A stretch of DNA of 64,000 bases from Mycolicibacterium setense (GTDB lineage Bacteria; Actinomycetota; Actinomycetes; Mycobacteriales; Mycobacteriaceae). Each line of letters opens with the position of its first letter. The first letter of the stretch is position 1. A program made the position numbers and the translations under genes. The stretch covers positions 744,001 to 808,000 of the forward strand of contig NZ_JTJW01000005.1 in NCBI RefSeq assembly GCF_000805385.1, read 5' to 3'. Shown here in pieces: positions 24,680-32,573 of this stretch. The notes beneath the pieces were generated by a model, which saw only the letters and a list, made by a program, of their open reading frames with translations, was not told the DNA's origin and did no database searches.

Positions 24680-26803
24680 ATGGAGCGCATGCCGTTGGAG
24701 GCTCCCTCGCCCGCGCTGGGCGATCTGGACGATGAGCAGCGGGAGGCCGTGTTGGCCGCCCGCGGCCCGGTCTGCGTACTGGCCGGCGCGGGTACCGGCA
24801 AGACCCGCACCATCACCCGCCGGATCGCCCATCTGGTGGCCGGCGGTCATGTGGCGCCCAGCCAGGTACTCGCGGTGACGTTCACCGCGCGGGCCGCCGG
24901 TGAGATGCGGAGCCGGTTGCGGATATTGGGTCAGGAGTCGGGAGTCAACACCGCGGCGGTGCAGGCGGTGACGTTTCACGCGGCAGCGCGCCGGCAGCTG
25001 CAGTACTTCTGGCCGCGCCTGGTCGGTGACACCGGCTGGGAGCTGCTCGACAGCAAGTTTGCGGTCGTCGCGCAGGCCGCGAACCGGGCCGGGATGCAGA
25101 CCAGCACGGACGACGTTCGTGACCTGGCCGGCGAAATCGAGTGGGCCAAAGCATCTTTGATCACCCCTGAGGGCTACAGCACCGCAGTGGCCAAGGTCGG
25201 CCGCGACATTCCGTTCGATGCGGCCAAGGTCGCGGCCGTCTACTCCGGTTACGAGGCGCTCAAGGCTCGCCGGGACGGCTCGGCGCTGCTGGATTTCGAC
25301 GATCTGCTGTTGCACACCGCCGCGGCCATCGAGAACGACGCCGCTGTCGCGCAGGAATTCCGCGACCGCTACCGCTGCTTCGTCGTCGACGAATACCAGG
25401 ACGTCACGCCCTTGCAGCAACGGGTGCTCGACGCCTGGCTGGGGGAGCGCGACGATCTCACCGTGGTCGGTGACGCGAACCAGACGATCTATTCGTTCAC
25501 CGGGGCCACCCCGCGGTTCCTGTTGGACTTCTCGCGGCGCTTCCCGGACGCCTCGGTGGTCCGGCTGGAACGTGACTACCGTTCCACGCCGCAGGTGGTG
25601 TCCCTGGCCAACCGGGTGATCGCGGCCGCACGCGGGCGGATGGCCGGCAGCAAGCTGCATCTGGTGGGGCAGCGCGATCCGGGTCCCGAACCGACGTTCT
25701 CGGAGTACCCCGACGAGGTGGCCGAGGCCAACGCCGTCGCCCGGTCCATCAAGAAGCTGATCGAAAACGGAACGGAGCCGGCCGAAATCGCGGTGCTCTA
25801 CCGGATCAACGCGCAGTCCGAGGTGTATGAGGAGGCGCTCACCGAGGCCGGCGTCGCATTCCAGGTCCGTGGCGGTGAGGGCTTTTTCAGCCGTCAGGAG
25901 ATCCGTCAGGCGCTGGTGGCCATGCAGCGCTTCGCCGAACGTGACGTTCCCGAGGACAACCTGCCTGCCCTCGTGCGTGAGCTCATCGAACCGCTCGGCC
26001 TGACCGCCGAACCCCCGGCCGGCGCCAAGGCCCGCGAACGTTGGGAAGCGCTGACGGCGTTGGCCGAACTGGTCGACGAAGAGGTTGCGCTGCGCCCGGA
26101 GCTGGATCTGCGGGCACTGGTCGCCGAGCTGCGTCAACGGGCCGACTCCCGGCATCCACCGGTGGTGCAGGGCGTGACACTCGCATCGCTGCACGCCGCC
26201 AAGGGCCTGGAGTGGGATGCGGTGTTCCTGGTCGGCCTGGCCGACAACACGTTGCCGATCTCCCATGCCCTTGCGCACGGGCCCGACAGCGAGCCGGTGG
26301 AGGAGGAGCGTCGGCTGCTCTATGTCGGCGTCACCCGGGCCCGCGTGCATCTTGGGCTCAGTTGGGCGCTGGCCCGCACTCCCGGCGGGCGTCAGGGCCG
26401 CCGGCCGTCGCGGTTCCTCAACGGCATCGCGCCGCAACTGCAGAATTCGTCCGGCCCCGGCCCGGATCGGTCTCGTCGTCAACGTGGTCCGGCACCGCGG
26501 TGCCGAGTATGCAATGCCGCATTGACGACACCTCCGGCGATCATGTTGCGCCGCTGCGAAACGTGTCCGTCGGACCTGGATGAGGAGCTGCTCGCCGAGC
26601 TCAAGGAGTGGCGGCTGCGCGTCTCCAAGGAGATGAAAGTGCCTGCGTACGTGGTGTTCACCGACAACACCCTGATCGCCATCGCCGAGTCTCTTCCGGC
26701 CGACGAGGCGGCACTGGTCGCCCTTCCCGGCATCGGTGCCCGCAAGCTCGAGCAGTACGGCCCCGATGTACTCGAGTTGGTCCGGAGCCGCCAAAGTTCG
26801 TAA
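24680..26803 (+). CDS. uvrD2: UvrD2 DNA helicase (superfamily I, with tetracysteine and HRDC domains)
   Basis: The 707-residue helicase has Walker A AGAGTGKT at 35-42, Walker B VVDEYQD, and motifs [20 protein letters not shown] and YVGVTRAR. It has a mycobacterial UvrD2-specific tail: a tetracysteine motif C608-x2-C611-x14-C626-x2-C629 and a C-terminal HRDC domain ending [13 protein letters not shown]. UvrD2 unwinds 3'-to-5' in DNA repair and is essential in M. tuberculosis. Counterpart of Rv3198c. It precedes whiB7 on the same strand, and the whiB7 promoter starts soon after its stop. Confidence 0.96.
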   Translation: MERMPLEAPSPALGDLDDEQREAVLAARGPVCVLAGAGTGKTRTITRRIAHLVAGGHVAPSQVLAVTFTARAAGEMRSRLRILGQESGVNTAAVQAVTFHAAARRQLQYFWPRLVGDTGWELLDSKFAVVAQAANRAGMQTSTDDVRDLAGEIEWAKASLITPEGYSTAVAKVGRDIPFDAAKVAAVYSGYEALKARRDGSALLDFDDLLLHTAAAIENDAAVAQEFRDRYRCFVVDEYQDVTPLQQRVLDAWLGERDDLTVVGDANQTIYSFTGATPRFLLDFSRRFPDASVVRLERDYRSTPQVVSLANRVIAAARGRMAGSKLHLVGQRDPGPEPTFSEYPDEVAEANAVARSIKKLIENGTEPAEIAVLYRINAQSEVYEEALTEAGVAFQVRGGEGFFSRQEIRQALVAMQRFAERDVPEDNLPALVRELIEPLGLTAEPPAGAKARERWEALTALAELVDEEVALRPELDLRALVAELRQRADSRHPPVVQGVTLASLHAAKGLEWDAVFLVGLADNTLPISHALAHGPDSEPVEEERRLLYVGVTRARVHLGLSWALARTPGGRQGRRPSRFLNGIAPQLQNSSGPGPDRSRRQRGPAPRCRVCNAALTTPPAIMLRRCETCPSDLDEELLAELKEWRLRVSKEMKVPAYVVFTDNTLIAIAESLPADEAALVALPGIGARKLEQYGPDVLELVRSRQSS

Positions 26804-26826
26804 AGATTGTGCCAAAACCGCAGGTA

Positions 26827-26865
26827 GAAAATAGGTTGTGCGATTTGGCTGTTAGGCTTTAGCCT
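26827..26865 (+). promoter_or_regulatory. whiB7 promoter with AT-rich WhiB7-binding element
   Basis: TTGTGC (26836-26841) and TAGCCT (26860-26865) are 18 bp apart and fit -35 and -10 elements of the TANNNT type. An A/T-rich run GAAAATA (26827-26833) lies just upstream of the -35. WhiB7 is known to bind such A-rich DNA next to the -35 element through its AT-hook and to activate its own gene with SigA. The exact boxes are my reading. Confidence 0.6.
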
Positions 26866-26908
26866 CGTAACACAGCTCTGGTGACGAGACGGAAGGAGGG
26901 TGCCCGCA

Positions 26909-27130
26909 ATGGATAGCAACATTAATTTCAGTGGTGTAGCGGTTGCAGGCATGCCGTCGTCCGTGCTCGCCGTCGCCGTTTCCCCCGTCTCCCCGGAGGG
27001 ACGTCGGCATGCCGCGCCCGCTGCCCCCGCCGCCGCATGGCTGGCCGCCGCCGCTGCTCCTGCTGCACCGCAGCACAAGCGCCGTCCGGCCGCCGCGACT
27101 GGCACGTCCGTGGATCGGAGCCCCTACTAG
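26909..27130 (+). CDS. whiB7 leader upstream open reading frame (73 codons)
   Basis: An ATG with a strong AAGGAGG site nine bases upstream opens a 73-residue frame rich in Ala and Pro, ending RSPY and a TAG stop 23 bp before the attenuator hairpin. Mycobacterial whiB7 is controlled by translation of a leader ORF: stalled or failed translation lets transcription pass a terminator. The product itself (MDSNINFSGVAVAG and onward) resembles no enzyme, and its role is probably as a sensor of translation. Its middle is unusually Ala/Pro/Val rich and would be sensitive to ribosome slowing. Confidence 0.75.
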   Translation: MDSNINFSGVAVAGMPSSVLAVAVSPVSPEGRRHAAPAAPAAAWLAAAAAPAAPQHKRRPAAATGTSVDRSPY

Positions 27131-27153
27131 GTAGAGCTCCCATCACAGCCAAA

Positions 27154-27197
27154 TGGCCACGGACCCGCAGTCAACCGGATCCGTGGCCAAATTTTTT
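27154..27197 (+). terminator. Intrinsic attenuator in the whiB7 leader
   Basis: TGGCCACGGA (27154-27163) pairs perfectly with TCCGTGGCCA (27180-27189) and is followed by AATTTTTT, a canonical Rho-independent terminator, 91 bp before the whiB7 start. CTCCCA (27137-27142) and TGGGAG (27197-27202) could pair outside it. Premature termination here would silence whiB7 in the absence of ribosome stress. Confidence 0.85.
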
Positions 27198-27287
27198 GGG
27201 AGTTGTTCCACCCCAAGAAGCCTGGTCGCAGATCCATCGAAAAGACAGATCGCCGACAACTACGACCAGGAAGTAGGGGATAAGCAC

Positions 27288-27587
27288 ATGTCCATTGCGA
27301 TGACCGCTCCGGAGGTGAGCGTCGCGCCGTTGACATGCGAGGAGCGGCTGCCGGCGGTGCCGTGCCACATCGGGAATCCCGATCTGTGGTTCGCCGAGAG
27401 TCCAGTCGATCTGGAGCAGGCCAAGGCGCTGTGCGCGGATTGCCCGATCCGCCGCGAGTGTCTGGCCGCCGCGCTGGAACGGCAAGAGCCGTGGGGCGTT
27501 TGGGGCGGAGAGATCCTCGACCGGGGAAGCATCGTGGCCCGCAAGCGGCCGCGTGGGCGTCCGCGTAAGAACGTGGTCGCCGCTTAA
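27288..27587 (+). CDS. whiB7: WhiB7 transcriptional regulator of intrinsic antibiotic resistance
   Basis: The 99-residue Wbl protein has the four Fe-S ligands Cys26, Cys49, Cys52 and Cys58, the GVWGG turn at 70-74, and a C-terminal AT-hook RGRPRK (89-94) that distinguishes WhiB7 from other WhiB proteins. It binds SigA and activates resistance genes (erm, tap, eis type) after ribosome-targeting drugs. The ATG at 27288 is preceded by GTAGGGGA; the open frame upstream to 27153 runs through the attenuator and is not translated. Counterpart of Rv3197A. Confidence 0.97.
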   Translation: MSIAMTAPEVSVAPLTCEERLPAVPCHIGNPDLWFAESPVDLEQAKALCADCPIRRECLAAALERQEPWGVWGGEILDRGSIVARKRPRGRPRKNVVAA

Positions 27588-27594
27588 CGGCGTT

Positions 27595-27649
27595 GACTCT
27601 GCGGTCAGGGCGAGTTCTTCTCGAACTCTCACACCCTGACCGCAGAGTC
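27595..27649. terminator. Bidirectional hairpin between whiB7 and the ABC1 kinase gene
   Basis: GACTCTGCGGTCAGGG (27595-27610) pairs perfectly over 16 bp with CCCTGACCGCAGAGTC (27634-27649). The loop holds a second stem GAGTTC/GAACTC. It lies between two convergent genes and lacks a T-run. Such hairpins commonly end transcription in mycobacteria. Confidence 0.75.
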
Positions 27650-27654
27650 GACGC

Positions 27655-28974
27655 TCAGGCGGCTTCCTCGATGAAGCCCGGAACAAATTGCGTGGCAATG
27701 TCTTTCACGGGCACATGGGCGTCGAGCTGACAGCAGATCGCGGTTATCGAAGCGATCACGCGGGCCGGGATCGCCAGGGTCGCCGGCAGATCGAGTTGGC
27801 GGGCCATCTTGATCTGCGCCACCGAATTGTCCATCTGCCCGGCGGCCATGCGTTGCAACCACCGTCGGGTGTAGTGGAAGACGTCGACCTCGATGGGTTC
27901 GACGTACTGGCGCAGCATGTCGTTGACTTCCTCGATCGAGACCTGTTCACCCTTCTGGATGAAGCCCGCAGCTTCCATCACGGGGAGCAGCTCGTCGTAG
28001 TTCTTGTCGCGCGCCAAGCGGATCATCTCGCCCAGCGCGTATGGCAGGCCGCCGGGCAACGGTGCGACCGCGCCGAAGTCGATGACGCCCATCCGACCGT
28101 CGGGCAACAGCATGAAGTTTCCGGGATGCGCGTCGCCGTGCATCATCTCCAGGCGTTTCGGCGCGCCGAAGGTCAGCTCGGTGAGCCGGGTACCCATCAG
28201 GTCGCGTTGTTCGGGCGTGCCGTCGCGGATGATCGCCGACATCGGGATGCCCTCCATCCATTCCGCGATCACCACCTTGGGTGCGCTGGCCACGATGTGG
28301 GGAATCGCGAAATGCGGGTCGTTCTCGTAGGCCTTGGCGAACGCTCGCTGGTTGTCGGCTTCCAGCCGGTAGTCCAGTTCCATCTCGGTGCGTTCGATCA
28401 GCTCGTCGACCACACCCTGGATGTCTGCGCCGGGAGCCAGCTGCTTGAACACCCCGACCAGGCGCTGGATGGTCTTGAGGTCGGCGCGCAGAGCCTCGTC
28501 GGCGCCGGGGTACTGGATCTTGACGGCCACCTCACGTCCGTCCGACCACACTGCCTTGTGGACCTGGCCGATGCTGGCCGAGGCCACCGGGGTGTCGTCG
28601 AATGAGCTGAACCGGTCCCGCCACTTGGTGCCCAGCTGGGAGTCGAGCATGCGGTGCACCTTGGGCGCGGGCAGCGGCGGCGCCTCCCGTTGCAGTTTGG
28701 TGAGTGCCTCGCGATACGGCTTGCCGTACTGCTCGGGGATGGCTGCCTCCATCACCGACAGGGCCTGGCCCACCTTCATCGCGCCGCCCTTGAGCTCACC
28801 GAGGACGGTGAACAGTTGTTGGGCGGCCTTGTCCATCAATTCGGCAGTGACTTCGTCCCTGGACTTGCCGGTCAGACGCTTGCCGAAGCCCAGCGCGGCC
28901 CGTCCCGCCATGCCGCCGGCCAGGCCGGCGAGCTTCGCATTGCGTGCGACGCTTCCCCGTTTGATGTCGGTCAC
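27655..28974 (-). CDS. ABC1/AarF/UbiB-type atypical kinase
   Basis: The 439-residue protein shows the UbiB-family signatures: the KxGQ motif in GGAMKVGQALSV, the Ala-rich nucleotide loop VASASIGQVHKA, the Lys in VAVKIQYPG, and the metal-binding DFGA in GVIDFGAVAP. These atypical kinases support quinone or isoprenoid lipid metabolism; the mycobacterial substrate is not known. The GTG at 28974 (VTDIKRGSVARN) gives the usual N-terminus, and the frame to 29025 is not conserved-looking. Counterpart of Rv3197. It lies 57 bp after the cyclodehydratase-like gene. Confidence 0.92.
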   Translation of the reverse strand: MTDIKRGSVARNAKLAGLAGGMAGRAALGFGKRLTGKSRDEVTAELMDKAAQQLFTVLGELKGGAMKVGQALSVMEAAIPEQYGKPYREALTKLQREAPPLPAPKVHRMLDSQLGTKWRDRFSSFDDTPVASASIGQVHKAVWSDGREVAVKIQYPGADEALRADLKTIQRLVGVFKQLAPGADIQGVVDELIERTEMELDYRLEADNQRAFAKAYENDPHFAIPHIVASAPKVVIAEWMEGIPMSAIIRDGTPEQRDLMGTRLTELTFGAPKRLEMMHGDAHPGNFMLLPDGRMGVIDFGAVAPLPGGLPYALGEMIRLARDKNYDELLPVMEAAGFIQKGEQVSIEEVNDMLRQYVEPIEVDVFHYTRRWLQRMAAGQMDNSVAQIKMARQLDLPATLAIPARVIASITAICCQLDAHVPVKDIATQFVPGFIEEAA

Positions 28975-29031
28975 CAGACCATCATCCACGACTCGGCTGA
29001 ACCGCCCACAACCAACTGGCAACAATCGTTT

Positions 29032-29877
29032 TCAACATGGGCAGTCGGGGTGCCTGGACCAGCGCCGCGCGACGATCGAGTATCCATCGGCGTCGAGTTC
29101 AAGGGTGGTGTTCAGCGTCGGCGGCGCGACCGGCGCCGGCTGGTCGTCTCCGGTGCGGACGGCCCGGATCACGAGGTCTACCTGATGCATCGCCAACGCC
29201 GCGGTGGCCAGGATGGTCGCCCGGCTGGCACTGCCGACGGCGCCTCGCAGTTGGGTTGCCACGGCCGGCCATGCCGCGTCGCGATCGGTGCGGTGCAGAT
29301 CAGCGCAATGCAGGCAGCTGGTCAGACCAGGGATCACCAGCGGCCCTACCAGCCCGGCACCGTCTCGGACCCGCACCGGCAGGTGGGCGATGCCGTCGTG
29401 ATGCAGGTCCTGCAGTAGCCGCGGGTCGGTGATCTGATCGTCGGCCAGCACCACCAGGTCGGTAGATGCTGCCACGTTTCCGGTGTGCGGGTTGGTGCTG
29501 TGTCTGATCTTCGCGCCCGAGCAGCGCAGGCCGTTGGCCAGCAGGTCTGACAGGGGGCCGCGGCCGTGGACACGGATGGATGCCGAGCGGGTCGGTCGTG
29601 ACGGCCGGACGTTCAGCGCCGTGAGGAACCCGATCTGGGTGAGCCCGTCGATCAACTCATCGATCGGTTCGGGATCGTCGAATAATCCTGCTGCCGTGAT
29701 CAATTCGTCGCGGGTGGCGCCGGCCTGCAACACGCGCAGTAGTTCGGCCAGTTGCTTCTGGGTCATCCCTGCGGGCGGATGGACCAGCACCGCACGCCTC
29801 GGGTCCCAGCCCAGCTGAATCGCGTCGTCGGGACGCAGCAGGATCGGCCGGCCCGAGGCGAGCACGTAGCGCGTCAT
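29032..29877 (-). CDS. Cyclodehydratase/ocin-ThiF-like protein (TOMM precursor-binding type)
   Basis: The 281-residue protein resembles the E1-like partner of YcaO cyclodehydratases. The motif GLTSCLHCADLHRTDRD (CxxC followed by a conserved R-T-D-R-D) and the terminal HPDCPC provide the four zinc-binding cysteines typical of this group. In azole-peptide (TOMM) clusters such proteins bind the precursor peptide and present it to YcaO. No YcaO protein, precursor peptide or dehydrogenase is encoded nearby, so its role here is unknown. Counterpart of Rv3196. An N-terminal region at about 35-95 looks like a winged-helix peptide-binding fold. Confidence 0.8.
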   Translation of the reverse strand: MTRYVLASGRPILLRPDDAIQLGWDPRRAVLVHPPAGMTQKQLAELLRVLQAGATRDELITAAGLFDDPEPIDELIDGLTQIGFLTALNVRPSRPTRSASIRVHGRGPLSDLLANGLRCSGAKIRHSTNPHTGNVAASTDLVVLADDQITDPRLLQDLHHDGIAHLPVRVRDGAGLVGPLVIPGLTSCLHCADLHRTDRDAAWPAVATQLRGAVGSASRATILATAALAMHQVDLVIRAVRTGDDQPAPVAPPTLNTTLELDADGYSIVARRWSRHPDCPC

Positions 29878-29941
29878 GCGACGACTCTGCCATGACGGCG
29901 GGTACGGCCGTTTCAGTTATCCACAGGCCGTCGTCCAGGGG

Positions 29942-31345
29942 TCAGTTGCCGTTGCCGTCGTCGTCGCCGCGCTCGCCCTGTTCCTTTTCCAGATCTGCGA
30001 TGGCCTGCTCGAAGGCATCGTCGAGGCCGGTGGTGTCGCCGCCGACCATCCGGTCGATGAAGCCGGCCGGCTCGTCGAGATCGGCCGCGCTCGGCAGCAG
30101 GTCGGGGTGCTGCCACACACTGTCGCGGACGTCGGTGCCGACCGCCTGGGTCAGCCGTTCCCACAGCGCCGCCGCTTCGCGCATCTTGCGGGGGCGAAGT
30201 TCCAGGCCCACGAGCGTGGCGAAGGTCTGTTCGGCGGGCCCGCCGGTGGCGCGACGCCGGCGCAGGGTCTCGGCCAGTGCCGAGGCGCCTGGGATGCGAT
30301 CACCGAGTGCCGCGGTGACGACGGTCTGTACCCAGCCCTCGATCAGCGCGAGCAGGGTTTCCAACCGCTCCAGCGCGGCTTCCTGCTCGGGGGTGGCTTT
30401 CGGTTCGAAGATGCCCTGGTTGAGCAGCTGCTCCATCTCCGAGGGGTCGCCGAGAGAGGCGGGGTTGAAGCCGCGGGCGAAGTCTTCGATCCCGGTCATG
30501 TCGACCTTCATGCCCTTGGCGAAGGCCTCGACGGCACCGAGCAACTGGCTCGACAGCCACGGCACGTGGCTGAACAGCCGGTGGTGCGCAGCTTCGCGCG
30601 CGGCCAGGAAGGTCAGGATCTCGCTGCGGGGACGTTCCAGCCCCTCGGTCAGCGATTCGATGGCCTCGGGCATGAGCGCCGCGACACCCTTGGGGCCCAA
30701 CGGCAGGCCGACGTCGGTGGAGGTCAGCACCTCGCGGGACAGCTTGCCCAGCGCCTGGCCGAGTTGGGAGCCGAATGCCATGCCGCCCATCTGCGACATC
30801 ATCGCCAGCAACGGGCCGGCCATGCTCTTGGCCTCTTCGGGCAATGCCGAGGCCCACACCGACGAAATCTGTTCGGCCACCGGGTCGCACAACCGCTTCC
30901 AGGTGTCGAGGGTGTTGTCCAGCCAGTCGCTTGGAGTCCACGCCACCGTTCTGGTGGTGCCCGCCGGCAGCGGAGTGACCCCGTCGAGCCACGTCTCGGC
31001 CAACCGCACCGCGTCGGCGACCGCGCCGGTGGTCTTTTCCGGAACAGGTGCGACGAACCCGATGGAGTTGGATGCCAATTGCCGGGCCAGGTCATAGTTC
31101 ACCGGGCCGGACTGTTTGCCGCCGGCCATCGCGCTGCCTGCGCCGCTGAACATCTCGCCGAGCTTCGTGAAGATCTGGCCGAGATCGCCCATGTCGAAGT
31201 TGGCTCCGCCCATGCCGAAACCGAACGGATCCGAACCCGGGCCTGGTCCGGGGTTGCCGGAGCCGGATCCCGGATCGGGGTCCTTCTTGTCTTTGTCTCG
31301 GTCGGGTTCATCCCCGGCGGAGAAGCCGAAGGGCAGGTCAGCCAT
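29942..31345 (-). CDS. DUF2342 family (zinc-dependent metalloprotease/hydrolase-like)
   Basis: The 467-residue protein matches the actinobacterial DUF2342 family, counterpart of Rv3195. A disordered N-terminal part rich in Gly, Pro and Asp (about 1-45) precedes a mostly helical domain. The motif REAAHHRLFSHVPW contains an HxxxxH-like pair that family annotations treat as a metalloprotease site, though a strict HExxH is not present. The ATG at 31345 (MADLPFGF) is preferred to 31363. It diverges from the PDZ-Lon protease gene, as in M. tuberculosis. Enzymatic activity remains unproven. Confidence 0.85.
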   Translation of the reverse strand: MADLPFGFSAGDEPDRDKDKKDPDPGSGSGNPGPGPGSDPFGFGMGGANFDMGDLGQIFTKLGEMFSGAGSAMAGGKQSGPVNYDLARQLASNSIGFVAPVPEKTTGAVADAVRLAETWLDGVTPLPAGTTRTVAWTPSDWLDNTLDTWKRLCDPVAEQISSVWASALPEEAKSMAGPLLAMMSQMGGMAFGSQLGQALGKLSREVLTSTDVGLPLGPKGVAALMPEAIESLTEGLERPRSEILTFLAAREAAHHRLFSHVPWLSSQLLGAVEAFAKGMKVDMTGIEDFARGFNPASLGDPSEMEQLLNQGIFEPKATPEQEAALERLETLLALIEGWVQTVVTAALGDRIPGASALAETLRRRRATGGPAEQTFATLVGLELRPRKMREAAALWERLTQAVGTDVRDSVWQHPDLLPSAADLDEPAGFIDRMVGGDTTGLDDAFEQAIADLEKEQGERGDDDGNGN

Positions 31346-31436
31346 ACCCACAACGGTACTCATGACCGGGTGCCTCGGTGCGGCTGCGGGTCACGCTGTG
31401 GGTGAACACGATGGCGCAGGCTTTACTGTGGGCGGC

Positions 31437-32477
31437 GTGAACAGGCGGATTTTGACGCTGCTGGTTGCGCTGGTGCCGATTGTGGCGTTCGGCGTACTGC
31501 TGTCGGTGGTGACGGTGCCCTTCGTCTCGCTGGGCCCGGGGCCGACCTTCAACACGCTCGGTGAGGTCGAGGGCAAGCAGGTCGTCGATATAAAGAGCAC
31601 CGGTGGGGCCGGCGACTCGGTCATCCACCCCACCTCGGGGCATCTGAACATGACCACGGTGTCCCAGCGCGACGGCCTGACCCTGGGCCAGGCGATGGCG
31701 TTGTGGATGTCGGGGCGTGAGCAGCTGGTTCCGCGCGACCTGGTGTATCCGCCGGACAAGTCCAAGAAGGACATCGACGAGGCCAACAACTCCGATTTCA
31801 AGAAGTCCGAGGACAGCGCCGCGTACGCGGCTCTGTCCTTCCTGAAGTACCCGGTGGCGGTGACGGTGCAGAGCGTCACCGATCCGGGTCCGTCGGCGGG
31901 CAAGCTGCACGACGGCGACGCGATCGACGGGGTGAACGGCACGCCGGTCGCCAACCTCGACGAGTTCCAGGCCATTCTGAAGAAGACCAAGCCGGGTGAC
32001 CAGCTGGTGATCGACTACCGCCGCAAGAACGCGCCGCCCGGAGTCGCGACCATCACCCTCGGCGACAACCCCGACCGGGACTACGGATTCCTGGGCGTCG
32101 GTGTGCTCGACGCCCCATGGGCGCCGTTCGACATCGACTTCAACCTCGCCAACATCGGTGGCCCCTCGGCGGGGCTGATGTTCAGCCTCGCCGTCGTCGA
32201 CAAGCTGACCACCGGTGATCTCAACGACGGCAAGTTCATCGCCGGCACCGGAACCATCACCGGCGAGGGCAAGGTCGGGTCCATCGGTGGCATCACGCAC
32301 AAGATGCTCGCCGCCAAGGAAGCGGGCGCCTCGGTGTTCCTGGTGCCCGCGGACAACTGCACAGAAGCACGGTCGGCACCCCAGGACGGCATGGACTTGG
32401 TGAGGGTGGAGACGCTGACGCAGGCGGTCGATGCGCTGCACTCGATTTCTGCCGGTGGCGAACCGCCTCGCTGCTAG
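31437..32477 (+). CDS. Membrane-anchored PDZ/Lon-type serine protease (YlbL-like)
   Basis: The 346-residue protein has an N-terminal signal-anchor (about 5-30), a PDZ domain at about 140-215 (SAGKLHDGDAIDGVNGTPV), and a Lon-type proteolytic domain with the Ser-Lys dyad Ser244 (GGPSAGLMFS) and Lys289 (GGITHKMLAA). It faces the outside of the membrane and probably cleaves envelope substrates. The GTG at 31437 places the anchor at the N-terminus; the open frame upstream overlaps the divergent gene. Counterpart of Rv3194c. It is followed by the UPF0182 gene after 96 bp. Confidence 0.92.
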   Translation: MNRRILTLLVALVPIVAFGVLLSVVTVPFVSLGPGPTFNTLGEVEGKQVVDIKSTGGAGDSVIHPTSGHLNMTTVSQRDGLTLGQAMALWMSGREQLVPRDLVYPPDKSKKDIDEANNSDFKKSEDSAAYAALSFLKYPVAVTVQSVTDPGPSAGKLHDGDAIDGVNGTPVANLDEFQAILKKTKPGDQLVIDYRRKNAPPGVATITLGDNPDRDYGFLGVGVLDAPWAPFDIDFNLANIGGPSAGLMFSLAVVDKLTTGDLNDGKFIAGTGTITGEGKVGSIGGITHKMLAAKEAGASVFLVPADNCTEARSAPQDGMDLVRVETLTQAVDALHSISAGGEPPRC

Positions 32478-32573
32478 ACCGCACGCGGCCCGTGGATGAC
32501 TAGAGTTGTAGAAAATCGGGCGGCCCCGTCGGGCATGTCACGAGTCCACCGAGGCTGAAACGGGAGTTCACGA

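Noticed and set aside
24662..26815. 717-codon minus-strand open frame opposite uvrD2
   Set aside because: Antisense shadow; no domain, and uvrD2 has complete helicase motifs on the plus strand.
27153..27287. N-terminal extension of whiB7
   Set aside because: It would translate through the attenuator hairpin; WhiB7 proteins start close to the first conserved Cys.
29876..31405. 509-codon plus-strand open frame opposite the DUF2342 gene
   Set aside because: Antisense shadow with unnatural Gly/Arg/Gln-rich sequence; the minus-strand gene has a known family and conserved place.
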